Assembly (NCBI RefSeq): GCF_002245695.1
Contig: NZ_NOII01000001.1
Span: 186,001-250,000 of the forward strand
From: Fictibacillus aquaticus
GTDB lineage: Bacteria > Bacillota > Bacilli > Bacillales > Fictibacillaceae
Length of the DNA: 64,000 nucleotides
Reading direction: 5' to 3'
The first letter of the stretch is position 1. Each line of letters opens with the position of its first letter. Positions 1-8,413 of the stretch are shown one piece after another. A program made the translations under genes and the position numbers. A model generated the notes under the pieces. The model ran no database searches. It saw only the letters and a program-made list of their open reading frames with translations, and had not been told where the DNA came from.

Positions 1-143
1 CAAAAGAGATTCTTTATCGGAAATTTGCCAGGGCACTGAGGGATGATGGCATCCTATTTGTCGGAAGCACAGAACAGATTTTTCACCCTGGAAAATACGG
101 TCTAGAGGCAGTCGAGCCGTTTTTCTACAGAAAAAAGCCGTGA
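1..143 (+). CDS. cheR: Chemotaxis protein methyltransferase CheR (3' end only)
   Basis: The frame beginning at base 3 gives 46 residues before TGA at 141-143. They match the C-terminal part of CheR: a [12 protein letters not shown] strand-turn motif typical of the SAM-methyltransferase domain, ending in FFYRKKP. CheR methylates glutamates on chemoreceptors. Its start lies outside the window. In B. subtilis cheR is followed by aroF-aroB-aroH-trpE; here it is followed directly by the trp leader. Identification rests on a short but characteristic tail. Confidence 0.85.
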   Translation, partial: KEILYRKFARALRDDGILFVGSTEQIFHPGKYGLEAVEPFFYRKKP

Positions 144-159
144 TAATGAACAGAATTGT

Positions 160-196
160 TTGACAGAGTTCTTTTATTCGTTTAATCTGCTATATA
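160..196 (+). promoter_or_regulatory. Probable sigma-A promoter of the trp operon
   Basis: A perfect TTGACA lies at 160-165. A clean -10 at the normal distance is not present: TAATCT at 183-188 is 17 bp away, and TGCTATATA at 188-196 looks like an extended -10 but is too far from the -35. It sits just past the cheR stop and just before the TRAP-binding leader, which supports its role. The exact -10 is uncertain. Confidence 0.6.
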
Positions 197-198
197 AG

Positions 199-292
199 AA
201 AGGCGGCAGCGCCTTTAAATGAGAATAGACTTTTAAGATTAGAGATTAGTTGAGATGAGAAGAGAATGATGAGTGGAGCTGAGCCGAGGCAG
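199..292 (+). promoter_or_regulatory. TRAP-binding trp leader: 5' stem-loop plus 11 GAG/UAG triplets
   Basis: A 5' hairpin (AAAGGCG 199-205 paired with CGCCTTT 210-216) is followed by eleven G/U-AG triplets starting at 221, 226, 240, 247, 252, 257, 262, 271, 276, 281 and 286. Most are two bases apart, with three wider gaps. TRAP (MtrB) is an 11-mer that wraps such RNA when loaded with tryptophan, and B. subtilis also has a 5' stem-loop here. The match to 11 triplets, promoter-proximal and followed by a terminator, makes this a confident call. The segment near 280-286 can pair with 313-319, giving a plausible competing antiterminator. Confidence 0.93.
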
Positions 293-306
293 TCATAATA
301 TACAAT

Positions 307-337
307 GCCGTACGGTTTATTTCCGTACGGCTTTTTC
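307..337 (+). terminator. trp attenuator terminator
   Basis: Perfect 9-bp stem GCCGTACGG (307-315) and CCGTACGGC (323-331) with a 7-base loop and a T-run from 332. It lies just after the TRAP triplets, the position expected for tryptophan-dependent attenuation. Confidence 0.93.
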
Positions 338-373
338 GATTATTATGAATTGAACTCTCCATTCCCTCCCCGT

Positions 374-400
374 TCTCCGCCTAAAAAACGGAGGTGCCCC
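374..400 (+). promoter_or_regulatory. SD-masking hairpin in the trp leader
   Basis: CTCCG (375-379) can pair with CGGAG (389-393), burying the GGAGGTG ribosome-binding sequence at 390-396. In B. subtilis the trpE SD is hidden by a comparable hairpin when TRAP binds. Here the masked SD serves only a nine-codon ORF, because trpE is missing. The pairing is seen in the sequence; its function is inferred. Confidence 0.55.
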
Positions 401-430
401 ATGATTTCATACAGCTTTATTCCGCCTTGA
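401..430 (+). other. Nine-codon ORF with strong SD: trpE start relic or leader peptide
   Basis: ATG at 401 follows GGAGGTG by a short spacer and reads nine codons to TGA at 428-430. Its position after the attenuator and the SD-masking hairpin is where trpE would begin. It is too short to be an enzyme. It may be the remnant of a deleted trpE or a leader peptide acting on trpD translation 52 bases downstream. I could not align its residues with TrpE. Confidence 0.4.
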
Positions 431-482
431 AGTAATGATATATGTTCAATTATTTCTAATTCATTCAAGGAGGATGCTGATA

Positions 483-1514
483 ATGATATCGAGTTATTTA
501 TCCAAAATCGCAAATTTTGAACACTTGACACAGACCGAAGCAAGAAACCTGATGCAAGAAATGATCACCAGTCCTATAGATGAACAACAGGCAGCAGCAC
601 TATTAGCCGCGTTGAAATTAAGAGGCGAAACTCCTGAGGAGCTGGCCGGCTTCGTTCAGGCGGTGAAAGCGAATCAAAAAGACGTTATTCACAGCCGGAC
701 AGGTGTGATCGACACTTGCGGAACAGGCGGCGATATGAAAGGAACCTTTAATGTGTCTACGGCTGCATCGATCGTTCTTGCCGCGTACGGTCTGCCTGTT
801 GCTAAGCATGGAAACGGAGCTGTTACTTCTGCAAGCGGCAGCATGGATGTTCTGCGTGCGCTGAATATCAATCCTGCAAACACACCAGAGGAGGCAAAGG
901 ATGAACTGGAAAAGCGTCATATTTCTTTTTTGAACGCTCCATCCTTTCATCCTGGATTGAAGAAGTTTGTATCGACTAGGAAAAAGCTGCCCTTCAGGAC
1001 CGTCTTTAATCTAATCGGTCCGCTATGCAATCCAGCTGAGCCAGAATTTCAGCTTCTTGGAGCTTCAACTGAAAAAGCAGCTGAAACAATCGTGCAGGCG
1101 ATGAAGTTGCTTGGAAGGAAACGCGCTCTTGTTGTTTCCGCCGCAGATGGGATGGATGAACTTTCAATCACCTCTCCGACACGTATGTTTCTTTTGAATG
1201 AAGGAGAGATACAAGAAAGTGTGATTACACCTGAAGAAGCGGGAATCCGCACGGCAAATTCTCTGCACGGACTGCAGGTGTCATCAAAGGAAGAAAGTGC
1301 CGAATTGATCAAAAAGCTTCTGAAAGGATATGCCCCGCAGCCGGCAGTAGACATTGTTGCACTTAATGCAGGCGCAGCTCTCTATTGTGCACAGAAAGCG
1401 GACACTGTGGCTGAAGGAGCAGAGCACGCCAGGGCAAAACTTGCTAGCGGAGAAGTTTATGAGTTTTATAGAACATTATGTGCCGAAGGAGGAAATGCTC
1501 ATGCTGCTTACTGA
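483..1514 (+). CDS. trpD: Anthranilate phosphoribosyltransferase
   Basis: Transfers the phosphoribosyl group of PRPP to anthranilate, the second step from chorismate to tryptophan. The 343-residue product has the PRPP loop CGTGGD near residue 80, FNVST, the KHGN motif and RTVFNLIGPL, as expected for the family. I chose ATG 483 because AAGGAGG lies upstream at 469-475; an in-frame ATG at 435 lacks an SD. It is the first structural gene of the trp operon here, since trpE is absent, and overlaps trpC by 14 bases. It needs anthranilate made or imported elsewhere. Confidence 0.95.
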   Translation: MISSYLSKIANFEHLTQTEARNLMQEMITSPIDEQQAAALLAALKLRGETPEELAGFVQAVKANQKDVIHSRTGVIDTCGTGGDMKGTFNVSTAASIVLAAYGLPVAKHGNGAVTSASGSMDVLRALNINPANTPEEAKDELEKRHISFLNAPSFHPGLKKFVSTRKKLPFRTVFNLIGPLCNPAEPEFQLLGASTEKAAETIVQAMKLLGRKRALVVSAADGMDELSITSPTRMFLLNEGEIQESVITPEEAGIRTANSLHGLQVSSKEESAELIKKLLKGYAPQPAVDIVALNAGAALYCAQKADTVAEGAEHARAKLASGEVYEFYRTLCAEGGNAHAAY

Positions 1515-2271
1515 AATATTGAACAGCAAACAGCTAGAAGTACAAAAGCTGAAAAAAACGGAGATTAATTCTGAGCGGAAGGCTGTGAGCGGGACATTCA
1601 TTGAAGCACTTCAAAATCATCGTGAATCGCCTGCTCTTATTGCAGAGGTAAAGAAAGCATCCCCTTCAAAGGGAATTATCAGGCACGATTTTCAGCCGGT
1701 TAAAATCGCAAAAGAATACGAAGAAGCTGGAGCCGCTTGTTTGTCTGTGTTGACCGACGGCCCGTTTTTTCAAGGATCGCTGCATTATCTGGAAGAGATC
1801 AGGAAAAATACTTCACTTCCTCTTTTGCGCAAAGATTTTATCATCGATGAACGGCAGATAGAAGAAAGTGTGATCTATGGTGCTGATGCGATCCTGCTCA
1901 TAGCTGCTGCGATGCCAGCTGAAAGACTGCGTTTACTTTATGAACACGCCGAATCATCAGGGCTTGACGTTCTAGTGGAAGTGCATTCGCTTGAGGAGCT
2001 GAAAAGTGTGACCGCAGAGTTTTCACCTTCGCTTATTGGCATCAATAATCGTGACCTCAATACTTTTCATACCGATCTTGCCACGACCTTTTCCCTGCTG
2101 CCGCACATGCCGGAAGGTGTCTTGATCGTAAGTGAGAGCGGGATCGTTTCAAGTGATGATGTCAGCAGGCTTAAAGCTTCAGGAGTTGGTGCTATGCTTG
2201 TCGGCGAGACACTCATGAGATCTGAAAATATCAATAGTGCTGTCTCGAGTCTTTATGGATACGCAGATTAA
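1501..2271 (+). CDS. trpC: Indole-3-glycerol phosphate synthase
   Basis: Closes carboxyphenylamino-deoxyribulose 5-phosphate to indole-glycerol phosphate. The 256-residue TIM barrel shows EVKKASPSKG near the N-terminus, RKDFIID, the GINNRDL strand and SESGI near the C-terminus, all family signatures. ATG 1501 has GGAGG at 1488-1492 eight bases away. An in-frame ATG at 1495 is too close to that SD. Its first 14 bases overlap the end of trpD, suggesting translational coupling. Confidence 0.94.
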   Translation: MLLTEILNSKQLEVQKLKKTEINSERKAVSGTFIEALQNHRESPALIAEVKKASPSKGIIRHDFQPVKIAKEYEEAGAACLSVLTDGPFFQGSLHYLEEIRKNTSLPLLRKDFIIDERQIEESVIYGADAILLIAAAMPAERLRLLYEHAESSGLDVLVEVHSLEELKSVTAEFSPSLIGINNRDLNTFHTDLATTFSLLPHMPEGVLIVSESGIVSSDDVSRLKASGVGAMLVGETLMRSENINSAVSSLYGYAD

Positions 2272-2911
2272 ATATTGCGGAGCAAAAAGCGAAGAAGATT
2301 GCAAATTGATCGCGGATTCTGCTGCTGCAATCATCGGGTTTGTTTTTGCGCCGTCTAAAAGGCAGGTAACCGCAGGACAGGTGAAAAATTGGAGCAGATT
2401 TTTGCCTGAGAGGATAAGAAAAGCAGGCGTGTTTCAGGACTCAAGCTCTCGGGAGATTATAGAAGCGGCTGAAGAGTGCGGACTTGATATCATCCAGTTT
2501 CACGGAAATGAACCGCCAGAGCTGCTATCAGAAATAAAAACAATAACCGGCCTCACTGTATTCAAAGCGCTGAAGGGGAGCAGCAGGCTGGTTGAAGAAA
2601 TGATACGTTACGATAAAGCTGCTGACGGCTACATCATCGACAGCGCCAAAGGATCCCAGTTTGGAGGGACGGGAACCACATTCGACTGGACATTTATCCC
2701 GTCAGCGGCAAGAGAAGCTCACAGACAGGGAGCATCATTGTTTATAGCAGGGGGCATCACAGCGGAAAATGCAGCCAGTCTCCTGCTGTATAAGCCAGAC
2801 GGAATCGATGTCAGCAGCGGAATAGAGGAAGACGGCCAAAAAAACGTGAGCAGAATACTGATGCTCGAAAGGGTGATAGAGGAATATGAAAACAGAACAA
2901 TTGCCAGATAA
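2255..2911 (+). CDS. trpF: Phosphoribosylanthranilate isomerase
   Basis: Isomerises N-(5-phosphoribosyl)anthranilate in tryptophan synthesis. The 218-residue barrel begins with the IKYCGAKS strand carrying the catalytic cysteine and has GVFQD, IQFHGNE, the [12 protein letters not shown] phosphate loop and FIAGGI. ATG 2255 matches the family N-terminus; a GTG at 2237 would add six residues. Neither start has a strong SD, consistent with coupling to trpC, which it overlaps by 17 bases. Confidence 0.93.
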   Translation: MDTQIKYCGAKSEEDCKLIADSAAAIIGFVFAPSKRQVTAGQVKNWSRFLPERIRKAGVFQDSSSREIIEAAEECGLDIIQFHGNEPPELLSEIKTITGLTVFKALKGSSRLVEEMIRYDKAADGYIIDSAKGSQFGGTGTTFDWTFIPSAAREAHRQGASLFIAGGITAENAASLLLYKPDGIDVSSGIEEDGQKNVSRILMLERVIEEYENRTIAR

Positions 2912-4088
2912 TCTAGGACGATATGGACGTTATGGTGGGAAATACGTTCCTGAAACTGTCATGTCGGCACTTGCTGAACTTGAAGCAGGCTTTAGTGAAG
3001 CGAAGGAAGACAGTGAGTTTTTGAACCTTTATCTTAAGGAACTGAGCAGCTATTCAGGCAGGCCGACTCCGCTGACCTTTGCTGAAGGGCTTACGAAAAA
3101 AGGCGGTGGGGCAAAAATTTTCCTGAAACGTGAAGATCTAAACCATACTGGCGCACATAAGATCAACAACGCGATCGGACAAGCCCTTCTCGCTGTAAGG
3201 ATGGGAAAGAAAAAAATCATCGCTGAAACAGGCGCTGGCCAGCACGGTGTCGCTGCAGCTACTGCTGCTGCAAGGTACGGCCTTGAATGCCGTGTTTTTA
3301 TGGGGGAAGAAGATATCAGACGCCAAGAATTGAACGTTTTCAGGATGAAGCTTCTAGGCGCAGAAGTAGTGCCTGTATACAGCGGCAGCAGGACTTTAAA
3401 AGATGCTACAAATGAAGCGATACGGGAATGGGTCAGGACAGTTGAAGATACATTTTATCTTATTGGGTCAGCGGTAGGACCGCATCCTTATCCGCAGATC
3501 GTCAAGCATTTTCAAAAAATTATCGGTGAAGAAACCTCAAGCCAGCTCAAGGATATTACCGATCAAGATCCATCCTGCATCATCGCTTGCGTAGGAGGAG
3601 GCAGCAACGCGATCGGAATGTTCGCTCCGTTTATTGACAGTTCCATTCCGTTGGTCGGTGTGGAGGCAGGGGGCAAAGGTACTTCAACTGGTTTTCATGC
3701 AGCAACAATGGAAAAAGGTACTCTTGGTGTGATACATGGTTCTATGACAAGGCTGCTTCAAACCGAGAACGGCCAGATCATCGAACCGTATTCAGTATCT
3801 GCAGGACTTGATTACCCGGGTGTTGGACCTGAACATGCCTATCTTTATGAATCAGGGCGTGTTGCTTACGAAAGTGTCACTGATGAAGAAGCGCTTGATG
3901 CTCTTCAGACGTTATGCAGTGAAGAAGGAATATTGTGCGCGATTGAAAGTGCGCATGCTGTCGCTTACGCATTGAAGGCAGCCAGCAAATATACAGAAAA
4001 CGAGATGATGGTCATCTGCCTTTCCGGACGGGGTGATAAAGATGTTCATACTCTCATCTCGAGAAGAGAGGGCGGTTCGGATGAATAA
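2886..4088 (+). CDS. trpB: Tryptophan synthase beta subunit
   Basis: PLP enzyme joining indole to serine. The 400-residue protein has [11 protein letters not shown] near the start, the PLP lysine in [11 protein letters not shown] near residue 90, the [11 protein letters not shown] substrate loop and the [10 protein letters not shown] phosphate-binding loop. Length is normal for TrpB1. It overlaps trpF by 26 bases. TrpB works in an alpha2-beta2 complex with TrpA, encoded next, and indole passes through a tunnel between them. Confidence 0.97.
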   Translation: MKTEQLPDNLGRYGRYGGKYVPETVMSALAELEAGFSEAKEDSEFLNLYLKELSSYSGRPTPLTFAEGLTKKGGGAKIFLKREDLNHTGAHKINNAIGQALLAVRMGKKKIIAETGAGQHGVAAATAAARYGLECRVFMGEEDIRRQELNVFRMKLLGAEVVPVYSGSRTLKDATNEAIREWVRTVEDTFYLIGSAVGPHPYPQIVKHFQKIIGEETSSQLKDITDQDPSCIIACVGGGSNAIGMFAPFIDSSIPLVGVEAGGKGTSTGFHAATMEKGTLGVIHGSMTRLLQTENGQIIEPYSVSAGLDYPGVGPEHAYLYESGRVAYESVTDEEALDALQTLCSEEGILCAIESAHAVAYALKAASKYTENEMMVICLSGRGDKDVHTLISRREGGSDE

Positions 4089-4965
4089 CAGCAGATGGAA
4101 GAGATTTAGTAATAAAAACAGCTTCCGCTTTGTGCCGTATATGATGGGCTGCGATCCTGACAGGGAAACATCCATCGAGATCGCGCTTGCACTTCAGGAA
4201 GGCGGTGCCGAAGCGATAGAGCTCGGCGTACCTTATTCTGATCCGCTCGCAGACGGACCGGTCATTCAGCGTGCTTCGCAAAGATGCCTGGAAAATGACG
4301 TCTCACTGACAGATGTTCTGGAACTGGCTGGAGCGATGCGGGAACGAGGGGTTTCGGTGCCTGTGATTATCTTTACTTATTACAACCTTTTGTTACAATT
4401 GGGAGAGAATCGTTTCTTCGAGCTTGCCGAAAAGAATGGAATAGATGGGGTTTTAGTACCGGATCTGCCGTTCGAAGAAAGCGCAGGTTTGAAAAAATCA
4501 TGCCGTGACAGGGACATGGCCTTTATTTCTCTTGTGGCTCCTACGACCCGTGAAGAACGCCTTAAAGAAATCGCGCAAGATGCAGACGGCTTTTTGTACT
4601 GTATCTCCTCAATGGGAGTGACAGGTAAGAGAGCGGCGTTCGCGGGCAACGTAAAATCGTTTCTAGCTAATGCACAAGAACAGTCCAGGGTGCCGGTTCT
4701 CGTCGGCTTCGGCATTTCCAGCAGCAGCCAGGCTATGCAATTTGCCGGAGTGTCGGACGGCTATATTGTCGGGAGTGCGATAGTCGAGAAGATAGAGGCA
4801 CTTCTCCCTCGCTTTTCACAAGAACAAGAGAGGGAAGGAGCTATAAGAGAATTCAAGTATTTCATTAACCAGCTTGTTCCCGCACAGCCGGAAAAGGAGT
4901 GTAATCATGCAGCCGAAAACACAGCTGACGACATTAAAGCCGTATCAGCCGGGAAAACCGATTGA
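4081..4965 (+). CDS. trpA: Tryptophan synthase alpha subunit, with an extended C-terminus
   Basis: Cleaves indole-glycerol phosphate to indole. The 294-residue barrel has the catalytic acids in [38 protein letters not shown] and VGFGIS. Homologues are about 265-270 residues; the extra tail of roughly 25 residues comes from reading into hisC. The overlap with hisC is 59 bases. ATG 4081 lies eight bases inside the end of trpB, after a purine-rich SD-like stretch. The tail lacks obvious structure and may simply reflect loss of an earlier stop codon. Confidence 0.95.
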   Translation: MNNSRWKRFSNKNSFRFVPYMMGCDPDRETSIEIALALQEGGAEAIELGVPYSDPLADGPVIQRASQRCLENDVSLTDVLELAGAMRERGVSVPVIIFTYYNLLLQLGENRFFELAEKNGIDGVLVPDLPFEESAGLKKSCRDRDMAFISLVAPTTREERLKEIAQDADGFLYCISSMGVTGKRAAFAGNVKSFLANAQEQSRVPVLVGFGISSSSQAMQFAGVSDGYIVGSAIVEKIEALLPRFSQEQEREGAIREFKYFINQLVPAQPEKECNHAAENTADDIKAVSAGKTD

Positions 4966-6001
4966 AGAAGTGAAAAAAGAGTTTGGGCTCTCGAAGATCG
5001 TGAAGCTCGCATCGAACGAAAACCCTTATGGATGCTCGCCTAAGGCTAAAAAAGCCATTGAAGAAGAGCTGCAGAACCTTCATTTGTATCCAGACGGCTA
5101 TGCCGCTGGTATCCGTGAAAAAGTGGCAGCTCATTGCAAAGTGGCAAAAGAACAGATCATCTTTGGAAATGGCTCTGATGAAGTGGTGCAGATTTTGTGC
5201 CGCGCTTATCTTGGAGAGGGCACGAGCACGGTAATGCCGGCACCCACCTTTCCACAGTACCGTCACAACGCAGTCATAGAAGCTGCGGAGGTTAGAGAAG
5301 TCCCTCTAGTAGAGGGAGACCATGATCTTCAAGCTATGCTTGAGGCGATAGACAGCAGCACGAAGATTGTCTGGCTCTGCAATCCGAATAATCCGACAGG
5401 TACTTATATCAACTCGGAGGATTTTGCTTCTTTCATGGAAAAAGTTCCGAAAGGAGTCTTGGTTGTCAGTGATGAGGCATATTACGAGTATGTGGGAGCA
5501 GAGGACTATCCTGATACCGTTCCTTTCTTAAAGCAGTATGAGAACCTGATCATCCTTCGGACATTTTCAAAAGCATACGGACTTGCATCCCTGCGGATCG
5601 GCTACGGACTTGGAGCTGAAAAGGTAATAAAAGCGATTGAGCCTGCCCGCGAGCCGTTTAACACGTCCCGAATTGCTCAGGCTGCCGCACTGGCAGCTCT
5701 CGGTGACCAGTCGTTTATTGAAGATTGCAGACAGAAAAATAATTTTGGATTACAGCAATATTATGACTTTTGCAAAGAACAAGGCTTGTCTTATTATCCT
5801 TCTGAAGCGAATTTTATCCTTGTGGATATTAAAGGCGACTCGGATGAAGTCTTTCAATACTTGCTCAGCCGGGGATACATTGTGCGTTCAGGCTCTGCTT
5901 TAGGTTTTCCGGGCTTTATCCGCATCACAGTCGGGAACAGCGAGGAGAACAGCGAGATCATCTCCTTGCTGAAAACTTTCTTGCAGGAGCGAATCTCATA
6001 G
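4907..6001 (+). CDS. hisC: Histidinol-phosphate / aromatic amino acid aminotransferase
   Basis: Class I/II PLP aminotransferase of 364 residues. It shows [10 protein letters not shown] near the N-terminus, [16 protein letters not shown] and the PLP lysine in [17 protein letters not shown]. In Bacillus the trp-linked HisC serves both histidine synthesis and the last step of phenylalanine and tyrosine synthesis. ATG 4907 follows AAAGGAG. It ends the operon: a strong terminator follows, and tyrA and aroE, its B. subtilis neighbours, are absent. Confidence 0.95.
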   Translation: MQPKTQLTTLKPYQPGKPIEEVKKEFGLSKIVKLASNENPYGCSPKAKKAIEEELQNLHLYPDGYAAGIREKVAAHCKVAKEQIIFGNGSDEVVQILCRAYLGEGTSTVMPAPTFPQYRHNAVIEAAEVREVPLVEGDHDLQAMLEAIDSSTKIVWLCNPNNPTGTYINSEDFASFMEKVPKGVLVVSDEAYYEYVGAEDYPDTVPFLKQYENLIILRTFSKAYGLASLRIGYGLGAEKVIKAIEPAREPFNTSRIAQAAALAALGDQSFIEDCRQKNNFGLQQYYDFCKEQGLSYYPSEANFILVDIKGDSDEVFQYLLSRGYIVRSGSALGFPGFIRITVGNSEENSEIISLLKTFLQERIS

Positions 6002-6006
6002 AGTAA

Positions 6007-6045
6007 AAAAACTCAGGAGCGGTACTACGCTCCTGAGTTTTTATT
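6007..6045 (+). terminator. trp-hisC operon terminator
   Basis: Stem AAAACTCAGGAGCG (6007-6020) pairs with CGCTCCTGAGTTTT (6027-6040) around a six-base loop, followed by T-rich sequence. It lies six bases after the hisC stop. Confidence 0.95.
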
Positions 6046-6073
6046 TTATTTTTCTAAATTTTCAAAAAACATA

Positions 6074-6102
6074 TTGCGTTTTCTATGCACCAGAATTATA
6101 AT
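6074..6102 (+). promoter_or_regulatory. Promoter of the candidate small RNA
   Basis: TTGCGT (6074-6079), a 17-bp spacer and a perfect TATAAT (6097-6102). It lies after the hisC terminator, so transcription from here is independent of the trp operon. The -35 matches only partly. Confidence 0.65.
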
Positions 6103-6107
6103 AGCTT

Positions 6108-6186
6108 TAATATGGTTTCTCTCCACTCCTATCCATATTATTACCTTTTCCTGACAACGCTTACATGTCAGGGCTTTTTTTGTTGT
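6108..6186 (+). ncRNA. Candidate trans-acting small RNA with C-rich loop
   Basis: Transcription from the promoter at 6074-6102 would start near 6109. A hairpin follows at once: TAATATGG (6108-6115) pairs with CCATATTA (6133-6140) and holds a 17-base loop containing CTCTCCACTCC. A single-stranded stretch follows, then an intrinsic terminator, CCTGACA (6150-6156) with TGTCAGG (6166-6172) and a T-run from 6175. A promoter, a C-rich loop able to pair with Shine-Dalgarno sequences and a terminator within 80 bases is the layout of Gram-positive base-pairing sRNAs. I do not recognise it as RoxS/RsaE. It could instead be an attenuated leader of the gene at 6266. Confidence 0.6.
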
Positions 6187-6265
6187 CCTTTTTTTTATTT
6201 CCCCCGCATAATCAGGTGTTCCTCATCATAGCTTGTCTATAAGCCAAGCTATGAAAGGAGAATGC

Positions 6266-7129
6266 ATGAAATATATTATAGAAAAACTCACAGCTGAGAA
6301 TGAATCTGCACTCTATGTAATAGATGGTGAAAACGTTCAATCTAAAAGGATCGGCTCTCTTCGGGTTAAAGCAATGAAGCTAGCGCTTGCCAGCTTCTCC
6401 GTGCATACGGGCAAGGTGTTTTTTTGTTCTTCAGTTCCGGACGTGAGTTCTAATTCATTTTATGAAAAAAACATAAAGCTCCTCATGCAGGAAGGGATGA
6501 CCACCCTTGTGACCACTGCAGAAACCGACTTTTCTTATAACGTAAATTCTTCAATAAAGCGGCTGAAGCATGCCCTTATCTCTTCCCCGGCTGATTATTC
6601 CATCGGGATACAAGCTCCATGCAGCCGGCTTACACCTGAATTGGTGAAAGAATGCAATCGTCATCGGGTCCCGTTCATCCGCTTTTCTGCTACTTGCCGG
6701 GAAGACCTTCTGCGTATACCCTGGGAATGGATCAGAGACGCAAATTATTTATTTCGTCTTGTGTTCGTTCCTGATTTTCAGAAGTGCCTCCCAGATAAAG
6801 CCCGGCTGAAGCTCTTGAAAGAATGGGAGATACTTGCAAACGAGAAAAACATTCCGTACTGCGGGGAATTTCAGGATGAAAAAGAATTATCAGCAACTTT
6901 TTTAAAAAAGACAGGGTTATATCCTGTTAAAGGAACTTTTCACTCAGGCAGCCATGCCGATTATTTTCTTTCTTTTGCTCATTCTCCCTATCAAGTGCCA
7001 GAAGTGGCTGTCATTCGGGGAAGGATTGTCTATATCAGGCAAAACGGGTGGTTTTATAAAGGTTTCGGCAAAGAAATTAAGGTAAGACAAACAGGACGTT
7101 TTGGTTTTCAAAGCCCCCCTCGTGTATAA
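6266..7129 (+). CDS. Degenerate amidohydrolase-like protein of unknown function
   Basis: A 287-residue protein I do not recognise by name. Its layout resembles a metal-dependent amidohydrolase: an EGMTTLVTT segment near residue 80, like the G-x-TT-x-V-T element of that superfamily, and a C-terminal GSHADYFLSF...VAVIRGRIVYI segment, like the closing beta-sandwich. The HxH metal-binding pair expected after the first strand is missing; its place is taken by VHTGKVFFCSSVPD. It is therefore probably not a normal metal hydrolase. ATG 6266 has AAAGGAG five bases upstream. It takes the place of tyrA-aroE in the B. subtilis order. Confidence 0.6.
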   Translation: MKYIIEKLTAENESALYVIDGENVQSKRIGSLRVKAMKLALASFSVHTGKVFFCSSVPDVSSNSFYEKNIKLLMQEGMTTLVTTAETDFSYNVNSSIKRLKHALISSPADYSIGIQAPCSRLTPELVKECNRHRVPFIRFSATCREDLLRIPWEWIRDANYLFRLVFVPDFQKCLPDKARLKLLKEWEILANEKNIPYCGEFQDEKELSATFLKKTGLYPVKGTFHSGSHADYFLSFAHSPYQVPEVAVIRGRIVYIRQNGWFYKGFGKEIKVRQTGRFGFQSPPRV

Positions 7130-7130
7130 T
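7101..7130 (+). promoter_or_regulatory. Probable promoter of ypiA
   Basis: TTGGTT (7101-7106), an 18-bp spacer and TATAAT (7125-7130). The -10 overlaps the stop codon of the preceding gene and lies 36 bases before the ypiA start. Confidence 0.6.
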
Positions 7131-7165
7131 AGAATTCATAAATGTGCACGTGAAGGGGAATAAGG

Positions 7166-8413
7166 ATGGAGAAAATTAACGAAGCGATCGCCTTGATCGA
7201 CCGGGGATACGTAAATGAAGGCATGTCACTTTTAGAGCAAGCTGAAAAAAAGGCTGATGATGAACAAAGGTTAAGTTTGGCTGAAATCTATATGACTTAT
7301 GGGCATCTGGATAAAGCAGTAAGCATTCTAAATGATCTTTCAGCAAAATATCCGGATCAAGAAGAGATTCTTCTTTTGCTGGCAGAATGCTACATGGAGG
7401 AAGGGCTTGAAGAACAAGCACTAGATTGCCTGCTTGAAGTTGGGCCAGGTTCTGAAGGTTATGCCCGTTCTCTGCTTCTGCAAGCTGATATATACGAAGG
7501 ACAAGGACTATTTGAAGTAGCAGAAAGAAAGCTGAAGGACGCTGCGAAGACAGATGAGAGTGAGCCGGTTCTATCGTTCGCGCTTGGTGATTTTTATTTA
7601 AGGACAGGTAATTTTGCAGAAGCTGTGCCACACTTGTCAAAGGCTAAAGAACACGGGATGGAAGATTCAGAGCTGAAACTGGCTGAAGCCTTAAGCAGAG
7701 CTGGGAAATTTGAAGAATCTCTCATCCTGTATGAAGAAGGTCTTCTGCAAAAGAAAGAACTGTATCCGCTGTTCGGATATGGGCTTACAAGTTTAAAAGC
7801 AGGGGAATACAAGAAAGCAGCTGCGGCATTTGAGGAGCTAAAGGACATGGATCCTGATTACAGCACTCTTTATCCTTTTCTCTCTTATGCTTATGAGCAG
7901 GAAGGCGCGCTGGAAGAAGCATTAAAGGCTGTGAAGGAAGGGCTGCAGAGAGACGAATATAACGAGGATATATACATGCAGGCGGCAAGACTCTCCTACA
8001 AGCTTAAAGATAGTTCTAAGGGAGAATATTACGTAAGAGAGGCGCTCTCACTGAATCCGTCTAGACTGGAGCTGCTTGTCGATCTAGGGTTTCAGCTTTT
8101 AAAAGAAGAACGGCACGAGGAGCTGATCCGCCTTTACGGGCCCGTGATGCAATCAGAAGAAAGCATCCCGGTAATCGACTGGCATCTGGCAGCAGCATAC
8201 AGAGAAATGGAAGATTACGATAAAGCGAGTGCCCTCTATCTGAAAGCAGCTGCTGGTCTTGAGGAAGACCCCGGCTTTTTGGAGGAGTATGCGTACTACC
8301 TGCTTGAGGAAGGTGAGCAAGATAAGGCGCTTCAACTTTTTGAAAAGCTGCTTGTGATTCAGCCGGGAATGGATGATATTGAAGAGACTGTCCGGAGGCT
8401 GAAAGAATTTTAA
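7166..8413 (+). CDS. ypiA: Tetratricopeptide-repeat protein YpiA
   Basis: A soluble 415-residue protein made almost entirely of TPR helix pairs. Recurrent patterns such as YEQEGALEEALKAVKEGL and YLLEEGEQDKALQLFEKLL recur about every 34 residues. There is no enzyme domain, so it should be a protein-protein adaptor. It begins the ypiA-ypiB-ypiF group conserved upstream of qcrA in Bacillus. Work in Bacillus and relatives ties this pair to ClpCP-dependent control of MurA levels; I recall this for ypiB/ReoY and am less sure for YpiA. ATG 7166 follows GAAGGGG. Confidence 0.85.
   Translation: MEKINEAIALIDRGYVNEGMSLLEQAEKKADDEQRLSLAEIYMTYGHLDKAVSILNDLSAKYPDQEEILLLLAECYMEEGLEEQALDCLLEVGPGSEGYARSLLLQADIYEGQGLFEVAERKLKDAAKTDESEPVLSFALGDFYLRTGNFAEAVPHLSKAKEHGMEDSELKLAEALSRAGKFEESLILYEEGLLQKKELYPLFGYGLTSLKAGEYKKAAAAFEELKDMDPDYSTLYPFLSYAYEQEGALEEALKAVKEGLQRDEYNEDIYMQAARLSYKLKDSSKGEYYVREALSLNPSRLELLVDLGFQLLKEERHEELIRLYGPVMQSEESIPVIDWHLAAAYREMEDYDKASALYLKAAAGLEEDPGFLEEYAYYLLEEGEQDKALQLFEKLLVIQPGMDDIEETVRRLKEF

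Noticed and set aside
618-950. Minus-strand ORF opposite trpD
   Set aside because: Lies wholly within trpD, has no SD and resembles nothing; it is a frame shadow. Many other antisense ORFs, for example 35914-36135 and 44313-44714, were dropped for the same reason.
4033-4080. Longer trpA start at 4033
   Set aside because: It lies inside trpB without an SD, and ATG 4081 gives the family N-terminus.
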